Assembly: GCA_963677655.1 (NCBI GenBank)
Contig: OY782088.1
Length of the DNA stretch: 64,000 nucleotides
Origin: Saccharicrinis sp963677655
GTDB taxonomy: Bacteria; Bacteroidota; Bacteroidia; Bacteroidales; Marinilabiliaceae
Reading direction: 5' to 3' (one strand)
Numbering within the stretch: position 1 is the first letter of the stretch; the number at the start of each line of letters is the position of its first letter. Below, one piece after another: positions 18,545 to 28,594 of the stretch. A model generated the notes under the pieces. The model did not search any database. It was not told the origin of the DNA and saw only the letters and a program-made list of their open reading frames with translations. The position numbers were made by a program, and so were the translations under genes.

Positions 18545-21500
18545 ATGGAAAACAAATTTGTAGAGATTAAAAGGAGAAGGTTCAGAGATTCTTTGAAACT
18601 TTTTCTCTTAATGGGTTTGTGCGTCATTACATCGGCACAAGCTATGGCAGCCCCCGAAAATGTGGGTAATAACGTTGAAGGAAGTCAGGAAGTAACTAAA
18701 ACAATTACAGGAAAGATTACAGATTCATCTGGAGAACCTCTAATTGGTGTAACTATCATGATTCAAGGTACAACACAAGGTGTAATCTCAGATTATGATG
18801 GTAATTATAGTATTGTTGTACCATCAGAGGAGAGTGTATTGGTGTTTTCATTTATTGGTTATATGACTGAAACTATACCTGCTGCAGGAAAATCAACCAT
18901 TGATTTAGTTTTATTGGATGATGTTCAGGAAATGGGAGAAGTTGTTGTAACTGCAATGGGTATCAAGCGTCAATCAAGAGCTTTAGGTTACTCAATGAGT
19001 AAAATTGATTCTAAACAATTAACTGAGTCAGGTGCAACTAGTTTTACTTCTGCTTTATATGGTAAGGCTGCCGGTGTTAAAATTACTACAGCTCCAGGAG
19101 GGGTAACTAGTGCTAGTAACGTGCAGATTCGTGGTATTAACTCTTTAAATTATAACCAACAACCATTATATGTTGTTGATGGAGTTATTATTCGTAACGA
19201 CGCTCAGTATGGTGCTAGTGGTGCTAACAATAATAACTATTGGGATGATCAACGTATTCGCGGTAATGGTGCGTTAGATATCAATCCAAACGATATCGAA
19301 AGCTTAAACGTTTTAAAAGGCGCCAGTGCAACTGCTCTTTATGGTTCTGATGCTGCTAGTGGGGTTATTGTAATTACTACAAAAAAAGGATCACAAAAGA
19401 AAAAAGGTTTAGGTGTTGATTTTGGTTATAACTATAGTGTAGATAAAGTAGCTTATACTCCTAAGTTCCAAAATTCATACGGTCCTGGTTACTACAGAGA
19501 ATATACTTCAACTTCTTCTGCATTTAATTCAGATGGTTGGTACATCGATAGTTCTGCAGAAGGTGGTCTTCGTCCATACTGGTATGCTTATGCAGGTTTC
19601 GGTCCTAAGTTTGATGGTAGAGAAGTTACATGGTGGGATGGTTCTACAGGTAAATATTCAGCAAATCCAGATAACTATGATGAAATTTACAGAACAGGAA
19701 CAACATCAAATGCTAATGTTGCCATTTCTAACGCAAATGAAAATGTAAACTATCGTTTTACATATTCAAGATTAGATTATAAAGGAACACAGGAAGGTAG
19801 TGAGCAAGGTAAAAATACTTTAGGTTTAAATAGTACATTTAAATTAAATGATAAAGTTAGTGTTGATGTAAATGCAAATTTTATCAATACTAAAACTACT
19901 AATAGACCTTACCAGTTAGGTCAGGTATTGGGTTCATTTAGCGGATTCTTCAGTAGAGCAGAAGATATGTCTTTAATGAAAGAGAAATATAAAACTTCTA
20001 ACGGTTATAAGTACGATGCCTATGGAGGTACAAGTTATTCTTCGGATGAATTTAAACATTCTATTCGTGCAACTAACTTGTTAGACTTCTTCTGGCAACA
20101 AATGCGCAATAAGTATATTGAAAAAGAGAATCGTTTAATTTCTAGTGGTACATTAAACTGGGATATTGTTGATGGCTTACATTTCAGAGGACGTATTGGT
20201 AATGACTTTACAGGATTAACTACAGAAAATAAGCAATACAACCAAGTTCCTACATCTGCTAATAGCTCTTCATCAAGTACTGGTTCATACTCTGTTTCAA
20301 CAGGTATTTATAATATTCTTTATACTGATTTATTACTTTCATATAATAAGCAGTTAAATTCAGATTTTGAACTTTCAGCAACAGCTGGTTTTCAATCAAG
20401 AGAAGAAAGCTATAAAGATGAATCTTCAGCTACAACCTCAGGGCTTGTTACTGAAAACTGGTTTAGTTTAAATAACTCATACGGTACTTTAAGTACATCT
20501 TATACAAGAAAAGAGTTATTAAAATATGCTTATGTTGGTATTCTTAGTTTAAACTATAAGAATTATTTCTTCTTAGAAGGTACTGCTCGTCAGGAATATG
20601 CTTCTACTTTACCAGAAAATAATAATTCTTACTTCTATCCATCTGTAAATGGTAGTTTAGTTTTTAGTGATGTGTTTAATTTACCTCAATTCTGGAACTA
20701 TGGTAAATTCCGTGCTTCTTATGGTGTTGTAGGTAATGCTCCTCCTGCATATGAATCAAACGTTGTTTATACTCAAACATCATTACAAACTGTAAATGGT
20801 TCTGTTCCTCAACTTACTTTGGATTCAAGCTGGGGTAATAACAACCTTAAAGCAGAGATGAAACATGAATTTGAAATCGGTTTCGAAACTCAGTTTATTA
20901 ATAACAGATTAGGTGTTGATGTAAGTTATTATCAAAACACTGTTAAAAACCAGATTTTAGATTTAGCAACAACAGTTTCAACTGGAGCATCTAGTCAATT
21001 AGTAAACGTAGGTGAAATTGGTAGTAATGGTCTTGAACTTTCGTTAACAATTACTCCTGTAGTAAATAATGATTGGAAATGGGATGCACGATTTAATTGG
21101 TCTACAAACACTAGTAAAGTTAACAGCCTTAACACAACTTCAAAAGAACTTGTATTTTACACAGCAGAGCAATCTGCAATTAAATTAGTTGCTGCTGAAG
21201 ATGAAAAATTAGGTAATATCTATGTTTATGATAAAGCTAAAGATACAGATGGAAACTATTTAATTAGTGATGATGGTCTTTATATAGTTGATAATTCAGA
21301 GTATGTTAAAGCAGGTAATATTATGCCTGACTTTGTGGGAGGTTTCTCTAACACGGTTAAGTACAAAAATATCTCTTTAGATTTTAATATTGATTACAGA
21401 ATTGGTGGAAAAATGATTTCACCTAGTATGAAGTATATGACAGGAGCAGGTTTATTTGAAAATTCTATGAAATATCGTGATGCTGCTCATGGAGGTTTAA

Positions 21501-21910
21501 CTTATGAATTTAACGGTGAAACTTATGACGATGGAGTATTGTTAGAAGGTAAAAACGAAAATACAGGCTTAGATAATACTCAATATATAAGCGCAGGTTA
21601 TTATTACATGAATAACTATGACTGGGGTGCGGTTCCTGGAAATAAAGATGGAGCAATCTTAGATAATAGTTATATAAAGATGCGTGAAATCACTTTAGCT
21701 TACCGATTACCAGGAGCTATTTCTGAAAAAGTAGGATTATCTAATGTACGTTTTTCACTTTATGGTAGAAACTTATTCTATCTATACCGTACTTTAGAAA
21801 ACCTTGATCCTGAAGCCCCTCTTGGTAATAAATGGTGGGCAACCGGAGTTGATGTAGGTTCAACAGCTGCTTCTCGTAGCTTTGGTTTTAGCGTAAATGC
21901 AAGTTTCTAA
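18545..21910 (+). CDS. SusC/RagA-like TonB-dependent outer-membrane transporter
   Basis: This is a full-length SusC-type importer (1121 aa). An upstream in-frame TTG (18539) extends the frame, but the ATG at 18545 beginning MENKFVEIKRRR is the better start. Order: long basic signal peptide (to about 36, SAQAMA); CarboxypepD_reg-like domain (about 50-135; GKITDSSGEPLIGVTIMIQG); plug (about 140-285; SALYGKAAGVKI, VQIRGINSLN, QPLYVVDGVI, LKGASATALYGSDAASGVI); and barrel ending in SFGFSVNASF. The SusD gene follows after 18 bp. With a transglutaminase-like lipoprotein before it and a PNGase F-type enzyme after it, the imported ligand is probably an N-glycan or glycopeptide; this is inferred from context. 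Confidence 0.97.
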   Translation: MENKFVEIKRRRFRDSLKLFLLMGLCVITSAQAMAAPENVGNNVEGSQEVTKTITGKITDSSGEPLIGVTIMIQGTTQGVISDYDGNYSIVVPSEESVLVFSFIGYMTETIPAAGKSTIDLVLLDDVQEMGEVVVTAMGIKRQSRALGYSMSKIDSKQLTESGATSFTSALYGKAAGVKITTAPGGVTSASNVQIRGINSLNYNQQPLYVVDGVIIRNDAQYGASGANNNNYWDDQRIRGNGALDINPNDIESLNVLKGASATALYGSDAASGVIVITTKKGSQKKKGLGVDFGYNYSVDKVAYTPKFQNSYGPGYYREYTSTSSAFNSDGWYIDSSAEGGLRPYWYAYAGFGPKFDGREVTWWDGSTGKYSANPDNYDEIYRTGTTSNANVAISNANENVNYRFTYSRLDYKGTQEGSEQGKNTLGLNSTFKLNDKVSVDVNANFINTKTTNRPYQLGQVLGSFSGFFSRAEDMSLMKEKYKTSNGYKYDAYGGTSYSSDEFKHSIRATNLLDFFWQQMRNKYIEKENRLISSGTLNWDIVDGLHFRGRIGNDFTGLTTENKQYNQVPTSANSSSSSTGSYSVSTGIYNILYTDLLLSYNKQLNSDFELSATAGFQSREESYKDESSATTSGLVTENWFSLNNSYGTLSTSYTRKELLKYAYVGILSLNYKNYFFLEGTARQEYASTLPENNNSYFYPSVNGSLVFSDVFNLPQFWNYGKFRASYGVVGNAPPAYESNVVYTQTSLQTVNGSVPQLTLDSSWGNNNLKAEMKHEFEIGFETQFINNRLGVDVSYYQNTVKNQILDLATTVSTGASSQLVNVGEIGSNGLELSLTITPVVNNDWKWDARFNWSTNTSKVNSLNTTSKELVFYTAEQSAIKLVAAEDEKLGNIYVYDKAKDTDGNYLISDDGLYIVDNSEYVKAGNIMPDFVGGFSNTVKYKNISLDFNIDYRIGGKMISPSMKYMTGAGLFENSMKYRDAAHGGLTYEFNGETYDDGVLLEGKNENTGLDNTQYISAGYYYMNNYDWGAVPGNKDGAILDNSYIKMREITLAYRLPGAISEKVGLSNVRFSLYGRNLFYLYRTLENLDPEAPLGNKWWATGVDVGSTAASRSFGFSVNASF

Positions 21911-21928
21911 CCTTAATCAATTAATATT

Positions 21929-23512
21929 ATGAAAGTAAAAAATTATATTTTATATATTCTGGTTTTCTTTACAGTATTCACTTCTTGTAAAGATGATTTG
22001 GTTAGCAAATATACCAATCCAGAGAAGGCTACAGATTCAAGTATTCCTGCATTTTTTACAGGAATGTTAAATCATGATCGTGTTCGTCCTAGTTATTGGA
22101 ACGTCAGAACTATGTTATTAATTAATACTGGTGTATTTTCTCAAACAAACTTTTATACAAACTCAATTGGGAAATACCAGGCAAGTACTAGTTATACTCA
22201 GCAGTACTGGAATAGTTTTTATTTAAACAATAATGGTAGCGGTCCGCTAGGAGTTTATCGTGCCATGGAATCTGCATATGCAGCTCTTTCTGATGATGAA
22301 AAAGCTAGTATGGATGTGTTCATGTATGCTGCTAAAGTATTTGTAATTGACTGTGCTTCCAAAATGGTTGATTTATGGGGTGATATTCCTTATAGTGAAG
22401 TAGGAAGTTTGATTACTTCAAGTACTATTGAAAATGCAAAGTATGATGATCAGGTATCTCTTTATACTCAATTTATTTCAGAATTAGATGAAGCAGCAAC
22501 TTACTTTGCAAGTGCATCAACAGATGCTTCTTTTTCTAAATATGATATTTTAATTAGTGGAGATGTTGAGCGTTGGCAGAAGTATGCAAATTCTTTGAGA
22601 TTACGTTTATTAATGCGTATTTCTAATTACGATGAATCTACTGCTAAATCTGCAATTACAGCAATGTTGAATAACAGTAGTACTTATCCTTTAGTGGATG
22701 GTGAGATGAATGGAGAGTACTCTGTTTCGGGTACTGATATTTTATTAGAGCCATTAACTGATTATGTTAATACTTTGCAATCTGCACTTACAGAAGTAAA
22801 TGGACATTATGCTCCGGATTACATGTTAAACACAGTAATGAAGCCTTATGATGATCCTCGTATTCCGGTTATGTTTGATAAATATGGTGAAACAGTAGAT
22901 GGAGAATTTGTTCAAAATGAAGAGTTTGCAGCTATGCCTGTAACTTGGGATGAGTCGGAAACAGATGCAAATTATATGTATTATTCTATCTTGGATTCAG
23001 CTACATTCATTAGTAATTCAGCTTTACCAGGTATTGTAATTACGGCATCTGAAGTTAATTTCTTAAAAGCTGAGGCTTATGAAAGATGGGGATTAGGTGA
23101 TGCACAAGCTGCATTTGAAGCTGGAGTTAAACAGTCTGTTGGGTTCTATTATTATTTAAATAATTTAAATACTTCTGGTTTAACAACAGAAACTTATCCT
23201 GAATCATCAGTTATAGATGATTTTGTTACAACTCTTGATTTTGCTTCAAAATCATCAGCAGAACAGTTGGAAATGATTTATGACCAAAAATGGTTACATT
23301 TAGGATTCTTACAATCTATTGAAGCATGGTCTGAATACAGAAGAACAGGATATCCTGCTTTAACTTTTGAAGATGATACTAAGAGTGGTTATGAAAAACC
23401 TCCTGTAAGATTGTTATATCCTGAAGATGAGAAATCATATAATGCTGATAATTACTCAGCAGTTCAAAGTGAAGATACTCGTGATACTCAAATTTTCTGG
23501 GATGTGAATTAA
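21929..23512 (+). CDS. SusD/RagB-like nutrient-binding outer-membrane lipoprotein
   Basis: This is the ligand-binding lid of the preceding SusC channel. It has a signal peptide with lipobox FTSC (about Cys20) followed by KDDL, 527 residues in all, and the SusD-like_2 C-terminal signature QKWLHLGFLQSIEAWSEYRRTGYPAL. Conserved SusD-type helices include DCASKMVDLWGDIPYSE and WQKYANSLRLRLLMRIS. It is 18 bp behind SusC and is followed by a terminator hairpin, so full expression of the downstream PNGase-type gene needs read-through or its own promoter. The paralogue at 1941-3530 shares layout but clearly differs in sequence. Confidence 0.96.
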   Translation: MKVKNYILYILVFFTVFTSCKDDLVSKYTNPEKATDSSIPAFFTGMLNHDRVRPSYWNVRTMLLINTGVFSQTNFYTNSIGKYQASTSYTQQYWNSFYLNNNGSGPLGVYRAMESAYAALSDDEKASMDVFMYAAKVFVIDCASKMVDLWGDIPYSEVGSLITSSTIENAKYDDQVSLYTQFISELDEAATYFASASTDASFSKYDILISGDVERWQKYANSLRLRLLMRISNYDESTAKSAITAMLNNSSTYPLVDGEMNGEYSVSGTDILLEPLTDYVNTLQSALTEVNGHYAPDYMLNTVMKPYDDPRIPVMFDKYGETVDGEFVQNEEFAAMPVTWDESETDANYMYYSILDSATFISNSALPGIVITASEVNFLKAEAYERWGLGDAQAAFEAGVKQSVGFYYYLNNLNTSGLTTETYPESSVIDDFVTTLDFASKSSAEQLEMIYDQKWLHLGFLQSIEAWSEYRRTGYPALTFEDDTKSGYEKPPVRLLYPEDEKSYNADNYSAVQSEDTRDTQIFWDVN

Positions 23513-23547
23513 TCCTCATTTGAAATAATTTACATATAATTTTTATA

Positions 23548-23580
23548 AGAGACCCTCAAGTTTGTAGGGTCTCTTTGTGT
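23548..23580 (+). terminator. Terminator hairpin between SusD and the PNGase-type gene
   Basis: A perfect 9-bp stem AGAGACCCT/AGGGTCTCT with a 9-base loop is followed by a T-rich TTGTGTTTATT. The short, interrupted T-run suggests partial termination, as is common between the SusCD genes and enzyme genes of such loci. Confidence 0.75.
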
Positions 23581-23631
23581 TTATTATATATAGTATGAAA
23601 TAAAATTTATTATCACCTTAAAGTTTTCTAA

Positions 23632-25347
23632 ATGAACAAGATTATATTCTTAATACTGGGTTTAACACTACAAACATTTGTTTATTCGCAAAAAGGAACA
23701 TTTAATAAATCAGGAAGGGTTATTTATCAAACCTGGAAAAATGAAGTTATAGAAACAGGCAAGGCAAAGTTAATTTTAGAATATGACAATGACGTAGCTA
23801 TATGCTGGATGGATAATTCGGATAAAGATTTAATTCCTGAAGTCCCATTAAAATATAATTACCTTGATTATAAACAGGCAACAGTTTTTCGACAGTCTAT
23901 ATTTATGGGAAAAGATTCCATTTTTACTGAAATGGATTTTAGAGATTTCAGCAATTTTAAACCTGAAGGCGAACCAATTACAATATTAGGTTATAAATGC
24001 CAAAAATATGTTGGTTCATCTTTTTCAAATAAAATAGAATTATGGATTTCTGATGATATAGGAATAAAAGGATCTCCGCTGTATTGGTTTCCTTATCAGA
24101 ATGGTTTGGTTCTTAAATACGTTAGAAATGGGAATTCAGGTTGGGAAGCTACTGATATATCAATAAAAAGAAGGCGAAGTAAAACCAAATTCATACCCGA
24201 ACAATTAGGGAAAAAAGTTAACGAAGTAGAATTTAATAATCGTTTGGCAAATGCTTTTATAAAAAATATTAAAGTGTTTTCTAATCAGGTCATAAATTGG
24301 GGAGATGATATTGATAACCCAGATTGTGATTCTACAGATTTACTTTATAGATATGCCGGGGGAACTGTTATTGTAAAAAAGATGAAACTTCCAGTTGTGC
24401 CTGATGGAACTTCTATTTTTGCTGAGGTAACAGAAAGGTCAAATGGAGATGCTTATGATCGTACAGGATCTGTTTTTGTAATTCCTGTTGATAAGGATAA
24501 GAGTTTTTTAGATGGATTAAAATACGGGATAGACTCTTTACCTAAATATATTAGTAAAGAAGGTAAGGAATATCAGGGTGTTGTAAAGACAGATAATTAT
24601 GATCCGTTAATTGAGATAATGAGATTTTTTACCCCTTTTGGTGTAAATTACTATAATGATAAACGAGATATTGGTATAGAGTGGGCTGATTCGGTAATAT
24701 ACAAAGAAGATGTAAGTCATTTATTGCCAGTTTTACGAAATGAATGCTGGATAGGTGTATTTGTTGGGAATTATGATGGAGGAGGACATAAGGTTAGTTT
24801 GAATCTGAAATATCACCTCAATGCACAGGAAAAAGCAACTAAACCACAAAAGAAATATTGGATTCAACCTGTTTTTAACACGACTAATGTTATGGAAATG
24901 GCAGGACAGGAGTATGGAACTATGTTCCGTAAAGATACTCTCACTGTAGATTTTGAAATACCTGAAGGAGTTAAAAATTTACAATTTCAATATATAACAA
25001 CTGGTCATGGAGGATGGGGAAATGGTGATGAATATTTACCTAAAAAGAATGAGGTATTCCTGGATTCAGAACCTTTTTTCAGTTTTACTCCCTGGCGTAT
25101 TGATTGTGGTACTTACCGTAAGTTTAATCCGGCATCAGGTAACTTTTGGAATGGAATTACATCTTCTGATGGTAGTCGTTCAGGTTGGTGTCCTGGAACT
25201 GTATCTCATCCTTATTTTACTTTTCCTGAATCACTTAAACCAGGAAAACATCAAATAAAGGTTTATATACCACTGGGAGAACGAGAAGGAAATATGTTTA
25301 GCGCATGGAATATATCCGGAGTTTTTATTGGCGAGTATGAGCTATAA
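23632..25347 (+). CDS. PNGase F-type peptide-N-glycanase with N-terminal bowl-like domain
   Basis: This likely cleaves the amide bond between Asn and the first GlcNAc, releasing whole N-glycans from glycoproteins. A signal peptide (LTLQTFVYSQ, about 20 aa) is followed by a domain (about 22-185) like the N-terminal bowl-like domain of PNGase F-II-type enzymes. The two PNGase F jelly-roll domains follow (about 210-571). Matching landmarks are GDAYDRTGSVFV with Asp276 at the position of the PNGase F catalytic Asp; VFVGNYDGGGHKVSLNLKY; TTGHGGWGNGDEYLPKKNE with Glu467; FTPWRIDCGTYRKFNP; and SRSGWCPG. The residue assignments are by motif, not alignment. It follows SusCD across a terminator-like hairpin and is the first enzyme of the proposed N-glycan locus. 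Confidence 0.9.
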   Translation: MNKIIFLILGLTLQTFVYSQKGTFNKSGRVIYQTWKNEVIETGKAKLILEYDNDVAICWMDNSDKDLIPEVPLKYNYLDYKQATVFRQSIFMGKDSIFTEMDFRDFSNFKPEGEPITILGYKCQKYVGSSFSNKIELWISDDIGIKGSPLYWFPYQNGLVLKYVRNGNSGWEATDISIKRRRSKTKFIPEQLGKKVNEVEFNNRLANAFIKNIKVFSNQVINWGDDIDNPDCDSTDLLYRYAGGTVIVKKMKLPVVPDGTSIFAEVTERSNGDAYDRTGSVFVIPVDKDKSFLDGLKYGIDSLPKYISKEGKEYQGVVKTDNYDPLIEIMRFFTPFGVNYYNDKRDIGIEWADSVIYKEDVSHLLPVLRNECWIGVFVGNYDGGGHKVSLNLKYHLNAQEKATKPQKKYWIQPVFNTTNVMEMAGQEYGTMFRKDTLTVDFEIPEGVKNLQFQYITTGHGGWGNGDEYLPKKNEVFLDSEPFFSFTPWRIDCGTYRKFNPASGNFWNGITSSDGSRSGWCPGTVSHPYFTFPESLKPGKHQIKVYIPLGEREGNMFSAWNISGVFIGEYEL

Positions 25348-25404
25348 AGAAATTAAATTGTATTTAAATTAAAGGATTTAATATTCATATACAGATTAAA
25401 ATAC

Positions 25405-25437
25405 AGGCTGTTTTTTATGTAAGAAACAGCCTTTTTT
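25405..25437 (+). terminator. Rho-independent terminator after the PNGase-type gene
   Basis: A 12-bp stem, AGGCTGTTTTTT paired with AAGAAACAGCCT (one G-U), with loop ATGT is followed by six T. It lies 58 bp after the PNGase-type stop and also sits between convergent genes. Confidence 0.9.
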
Positions 25438-25464
25438 GAATTCAAATAAAATACGTTTACTACA

Positions 25465-27072
25465 TTAATTGGCATTTATGTTTAAAACGTATTCATCAAA
25501 TTCTTCAGGTTTTAAATTTGATTTGGATTTAATTCTGTTTCTGTAGGTATAAATAGTATTTCTGGATACTCCCAAAATAGATGCTATACGATCAGTGTTT
25601 GTAATACCTAATCTATTAAGTGCAAAAACTCTCATCTCTGATGATAATCTATTCATATCTTCTTCTGCAATCGGTTCATTAAGTATCTTATTTAAATCAG
25701 GTAAAAAATTAGGAAACAGGTTAAGAAATAGTTTGTCAAAGCGTTCAAACATCTTCTCTTTATCCTCTTTGGGTCCACTATCATTTAAAAACTTTTCAAT
25801 GGCAGTGTACTTTTTTTGAAGTAATAAGCTCTTTACTTTATTCTGCATGTTTTCTATCTCATGAAAATATACAGTACTCAATTCAAAATAATTGGTGAGA
25901 TACTCTTCTTTAATAATGTTAGATTCAGATAATTTTGAATTTTGATGAGAGAGCAAATTATTCTTTTCCTTAATATCCAGTTGCGCCAGTTTTAGCTTTG
26001 AATGTTGTTTAAATAATCTAACCCATAAATATATAATCACAACAAGGCTAATAAAGATAAATAGAGAAATGCCTAGTATTGCATTTGTCTTAAACTTTTC
26101 CAATTCAATTAACTGTTTCTCAATAATTGGGATGATTGGAGTAATTTCTGCTTTACGTTGTAAAGCTCCATAAAATTCTGCGTCTTCAATAGCATGTACT
26201 GCAAACTTATGGGCTAATTCTATTTCGTTATTTTTTAGTAATAATTGAGCCAAGAGTCTGCTTGATGTTGTTTCGTATGTTGAGGAGTGAATATCAGATT
26301 CGATACTTTTTAATAAATATTTAATTTGCTGTTCTGTTTCCCCAATCTGACCTGCACTCCATGCCATACAGGAATAAAGCATAGCTCTTTGGTGCTCTGT
26401 TAATGAAGTATCAGTGAGAGCTTCGGTACATTTAGATATAGCTTTTCTGAAGTCTTCAATGTTGATGAGTCGGTATGTTGATGTCATTAAGTAATCAATA
26501 CTATTTGAATCAATAACCATTAAAAGTGAGTCAGAATAAATAAGATTTAAGCTATCATACTTTGTTTCGTATAATGATATATCATTATAGCTTTTTAAAT
26601 CGCCAAACAAACGTGTTTTTAATTTGTAATAATCATTTAGCAATTTACTGTCATCGACTATATGTATGTCATTTATAATATCAATAGCTTCATTGAATAA
26701 GCCGGAACTTAATAGTATTTCAGATTTTAATAATTGGGTTTCCGTTACAATATTTTTATCGGCTATAGTTTTAGCAATTTTTTCCATTGCCAATATGCAT
26801 TGATATGCTTCTGTATTTTTATATGAAAAGTACTCTTTAAATAACTTCTTATAGAGATTGTATTTTTCTTCATTTAGTCCTTCATTGACTATAATTTTTT
26901 CTTTTAAGTTCTCAATACGTAGTGATTTTTCAGTATCAAAAGTTTTACGTTCTGTATATAATTGCTCAACTCTTTTTATCTCTTTTAATATTGAAGAGGA
27001 TAGATGGGGATTACTTTGTGCTTTTATTGTTATAACAAGTGCCAGTAAAATAAAAAGTAATCTATGTTTCAT
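25465..27072 (-). CDS. Membrane-bound TPR/HTH regulator (DUF6377-type)
   Basis: This is a one-component membrane regulator typical of Bacteroidota glycan loci. The frame opens at 27111, but the Met at 27072 starts a proper signal peptide (MKHRLLFILLALVITIKAQ), so that start is chosen (535 aa). The periplasmic part is helical with TPR-like repeats (about 40-320). One transmembrane helix (about 330-352; GISLFIFISLVVIIYLWV) follows, then a Lys/Gln/Glu-rich coiled coil. The C-terminus has a LuxR-like helix-turn-helix, GITNTDRIASILGVSRNTIYTYRNRIKSKS. Sensing by the periplasmic TPR part and DNA binding in the cytoplasm is the family model. Its position between the PNGase-type gene and the mannosidase operon suggests it controls one or both of them. 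Confidence 0.88.
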   Translation of the reverse strand: MKHRLLFILLALVITIKAQSNPHLSSSILKEIKRVEQLYTERKTFDTEKSLRIENLKEKIIVNEGLNEEKYNLYKKLFKEYFSYKNTEAYQCILAMEKIAKTIADKNIVTETQLLKSEILLSSGLFNEAIDIINDIHIVDDSKLLNDYYKLKTRLFGDLKSYNDISLYETKYDSLNLIYSDSLLMVIDSNSIDYLMTSTYRLINIEDFRKAISKCTEALTDTSLTEHQRAMLYSCMAWSAGQIGETEQQIKYLLKSIESDIHSSTYETTSSRLLAQLLLKNNEIELAHKFAVHAIEDAEFYGALQRKAEITPIIPIIEKQLIELEKFKTNAILGISLFIFISLVVIIYLWVRLFKQHSKLKLAQLDIKEKNNLLSHQNSKLSESNIIKEEYLTNYFELSTVYFHEIENMQNKVKSLLLQKKYTAIEKFLNDSGPKEDKEKMFERFDKLFLNLFPNFLPDLNKILNEPIAEEDMNRLSSEMRVFALNRLGITNTDRIASILGVSRNTIYTYRNRIKSKSNLKPEEFDEYVLNINAN

Positions 27073-27335
27073 GCTTTTAATATTAGACTGTAGATGGTAG
27101 ATAATAGACATGAGACAAAAGATGAGTGATTAGTTAATTTGTTGATAGGCTAATTGGAGATTACTATGTATAATGCAATTGCAGTGTAATACAAGATTTA
27201 ATTATAAAATTAGTATACCCTTTACCCTTGTATTACAACTTCTCCTAATCGCATAATCAAAATACTATATATAACTATTCTAGTTTCTTTCTCCTTGTTA
27301 CCAGGCAACTATGAAATATTGTAACCGTTTTTAAA

Positions 27336-28184
27336 TTAAAATACTTTGTGGTTAATTGCTCTATAATCGTTAGGTGTCATTCCATTGTACTTTTTAAAGA
27401 TCTTGTAAAAATGACCAATAGAATTAAAACCACAATTAAAACAAATAATTTTAATAGGTACATTAGTCATCGTTAACCTTTGAGCTGCATAATTAATCTT
27501 GATTTTTGTAACGGTTTCAGTTAATGTTTGATTTAAACATTGTTTTATGACTTTGTTAACATGGTCTGTGGTTCTATTGGTAAGAGCTACAAATCCCGGA
27601 ACACCATCTCTGAATAATTGAGGAGAGTTATATTGCTTTAAAGCTAAAGCTAACCAATGAGGTATACTTTGTGCATTATCTCCAAATGATTCAGTAAGCA
27701 TGCGGAAAATCTGCAATATCATAATATCCAAATGGAAAAAGTCGTGTTTTTTCGATAGTATATAATCTGTAATAGACTCCAGTTCGTTAAGCTGATCTGT
27801 ATTTAAATTTACTGTATACGGAAGATTATCAGTAGTCCAGAATAACTCATTTGAATCCGGGAAATATCGGTCTTTAAATAAATTTAGACTCTCAAGGTAA
27901 AATGCAATATTGGTAACAACCAAACCTGTGTTATTACCTGTTGATACAAATGTATGAGTGTCTGTAGGGCGTATTAAGCAAAGAGTTCCTTTTTCTATTG
28001 TATGTTTTTCATCATTTATATAATGCACTCCGGAACCTTCTTTAATCCAGAATATCTCTGCATAATCGTGATCGTGATAGTCCAAATTCTCTTCTGAGGT
28101 AATAGTTCTTCTCACTAAATGAAAAACATCATTAGGTTCAAGTAAAAATGAAGGTAAACTAATTCTAATTTTCTCCCTAGACAT
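27336..28184 (-). CDS. AraC-family transcriptional regulator with cupin-like sensor domain
   Basis: This is a cytoplasmic AraC/XylS regulator of 282 aa. The N-terminal cupin (about 20-100; NLDYHDHDYAEIFWIKEGSG, ending GTLCLIRPTDTHTF) should bind a small sugar. The C-terminal double helix-turn-helix (about 185-282) includes INYAAQRLTMTNVPIKIICF and NSIGHFYKIFKKYNGMTPNDYR, the classic AraC signature. It is divergent from the GH92-led operon across 410 bp and is its most likely direct regulator. Together with the adjacent membrane regulator it gives the locus two regulators, one facing the periplasm and one the cytoplasm; the division of labour is inference. Confidence 0.93.
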   Translation of the reverse strand: MSREKIRISLPSFLLEPNDVFHLVRRTITSEENLDYHDHDYAEIFWIKEGSGVHYINDEKHTIEKGTLCLIRPTDTHTFVSTGNNTGLVVTNIAFYLESLNLFKDRYFPDSNELFWTTDNLPYTVNLNTDQLNELESITDYILSKKHDFFHLDIMILQIFRMLTESFGDNAQSIPHWLALALKQYNSPQLFRDGVPGFVALTNRTTDHVNKVIKQCLNQTLTETVTKIKINYAAQRLTMTNVPIKIICFNCGFNSIGHFYKIFKKYNGMTPNDYRAINHKVF

Positions 28185-28594
28185 TGTTTCTGTTTTATTT
28201 ATTATCCTTTTTTAAAAGACAAAAGTATTAACAAGTGCTAACTTGTAATATTTAATTATTTCAAAAGTATTAAATTTTTAATAGATATTATTAATACAGT
28301 CTAAGGTATATTATTGTTTGCATTATTTTATTATTTTTTATTATAAATCCATTAAATTGTGAGTAAAGGCTTATTCACAAAAAAACTAAACACAACGGAT
28401 TAGAATAATAAATATCAGTTTTGATACAATATACAAATTTGCACTATTTATTCTTTAAGTATACTTTTAGAAGTATATAATTGAAGTTTTTTTAAGGATT
28501 TGCAGTGTGTGTGTAAAGTGCAGTAAATCAGTGCTTAGGAAGGGAGTTTTAAAGTGGTGGCTTTAGGGTTAGAAAATCAAAAACAACATAAATA
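28185..28594. other. Divergent promoter region between the AraC-type regulator and the GH92 operon
   Basis: These 410 bp of AT-rich non-coding DNA must carry promoters in both directions and probably the operator of the adjacent AraC-type protein. I could not pick out a convincing direct-repeat operator by eye and saw no RNA gene. Confidence 0.55.
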
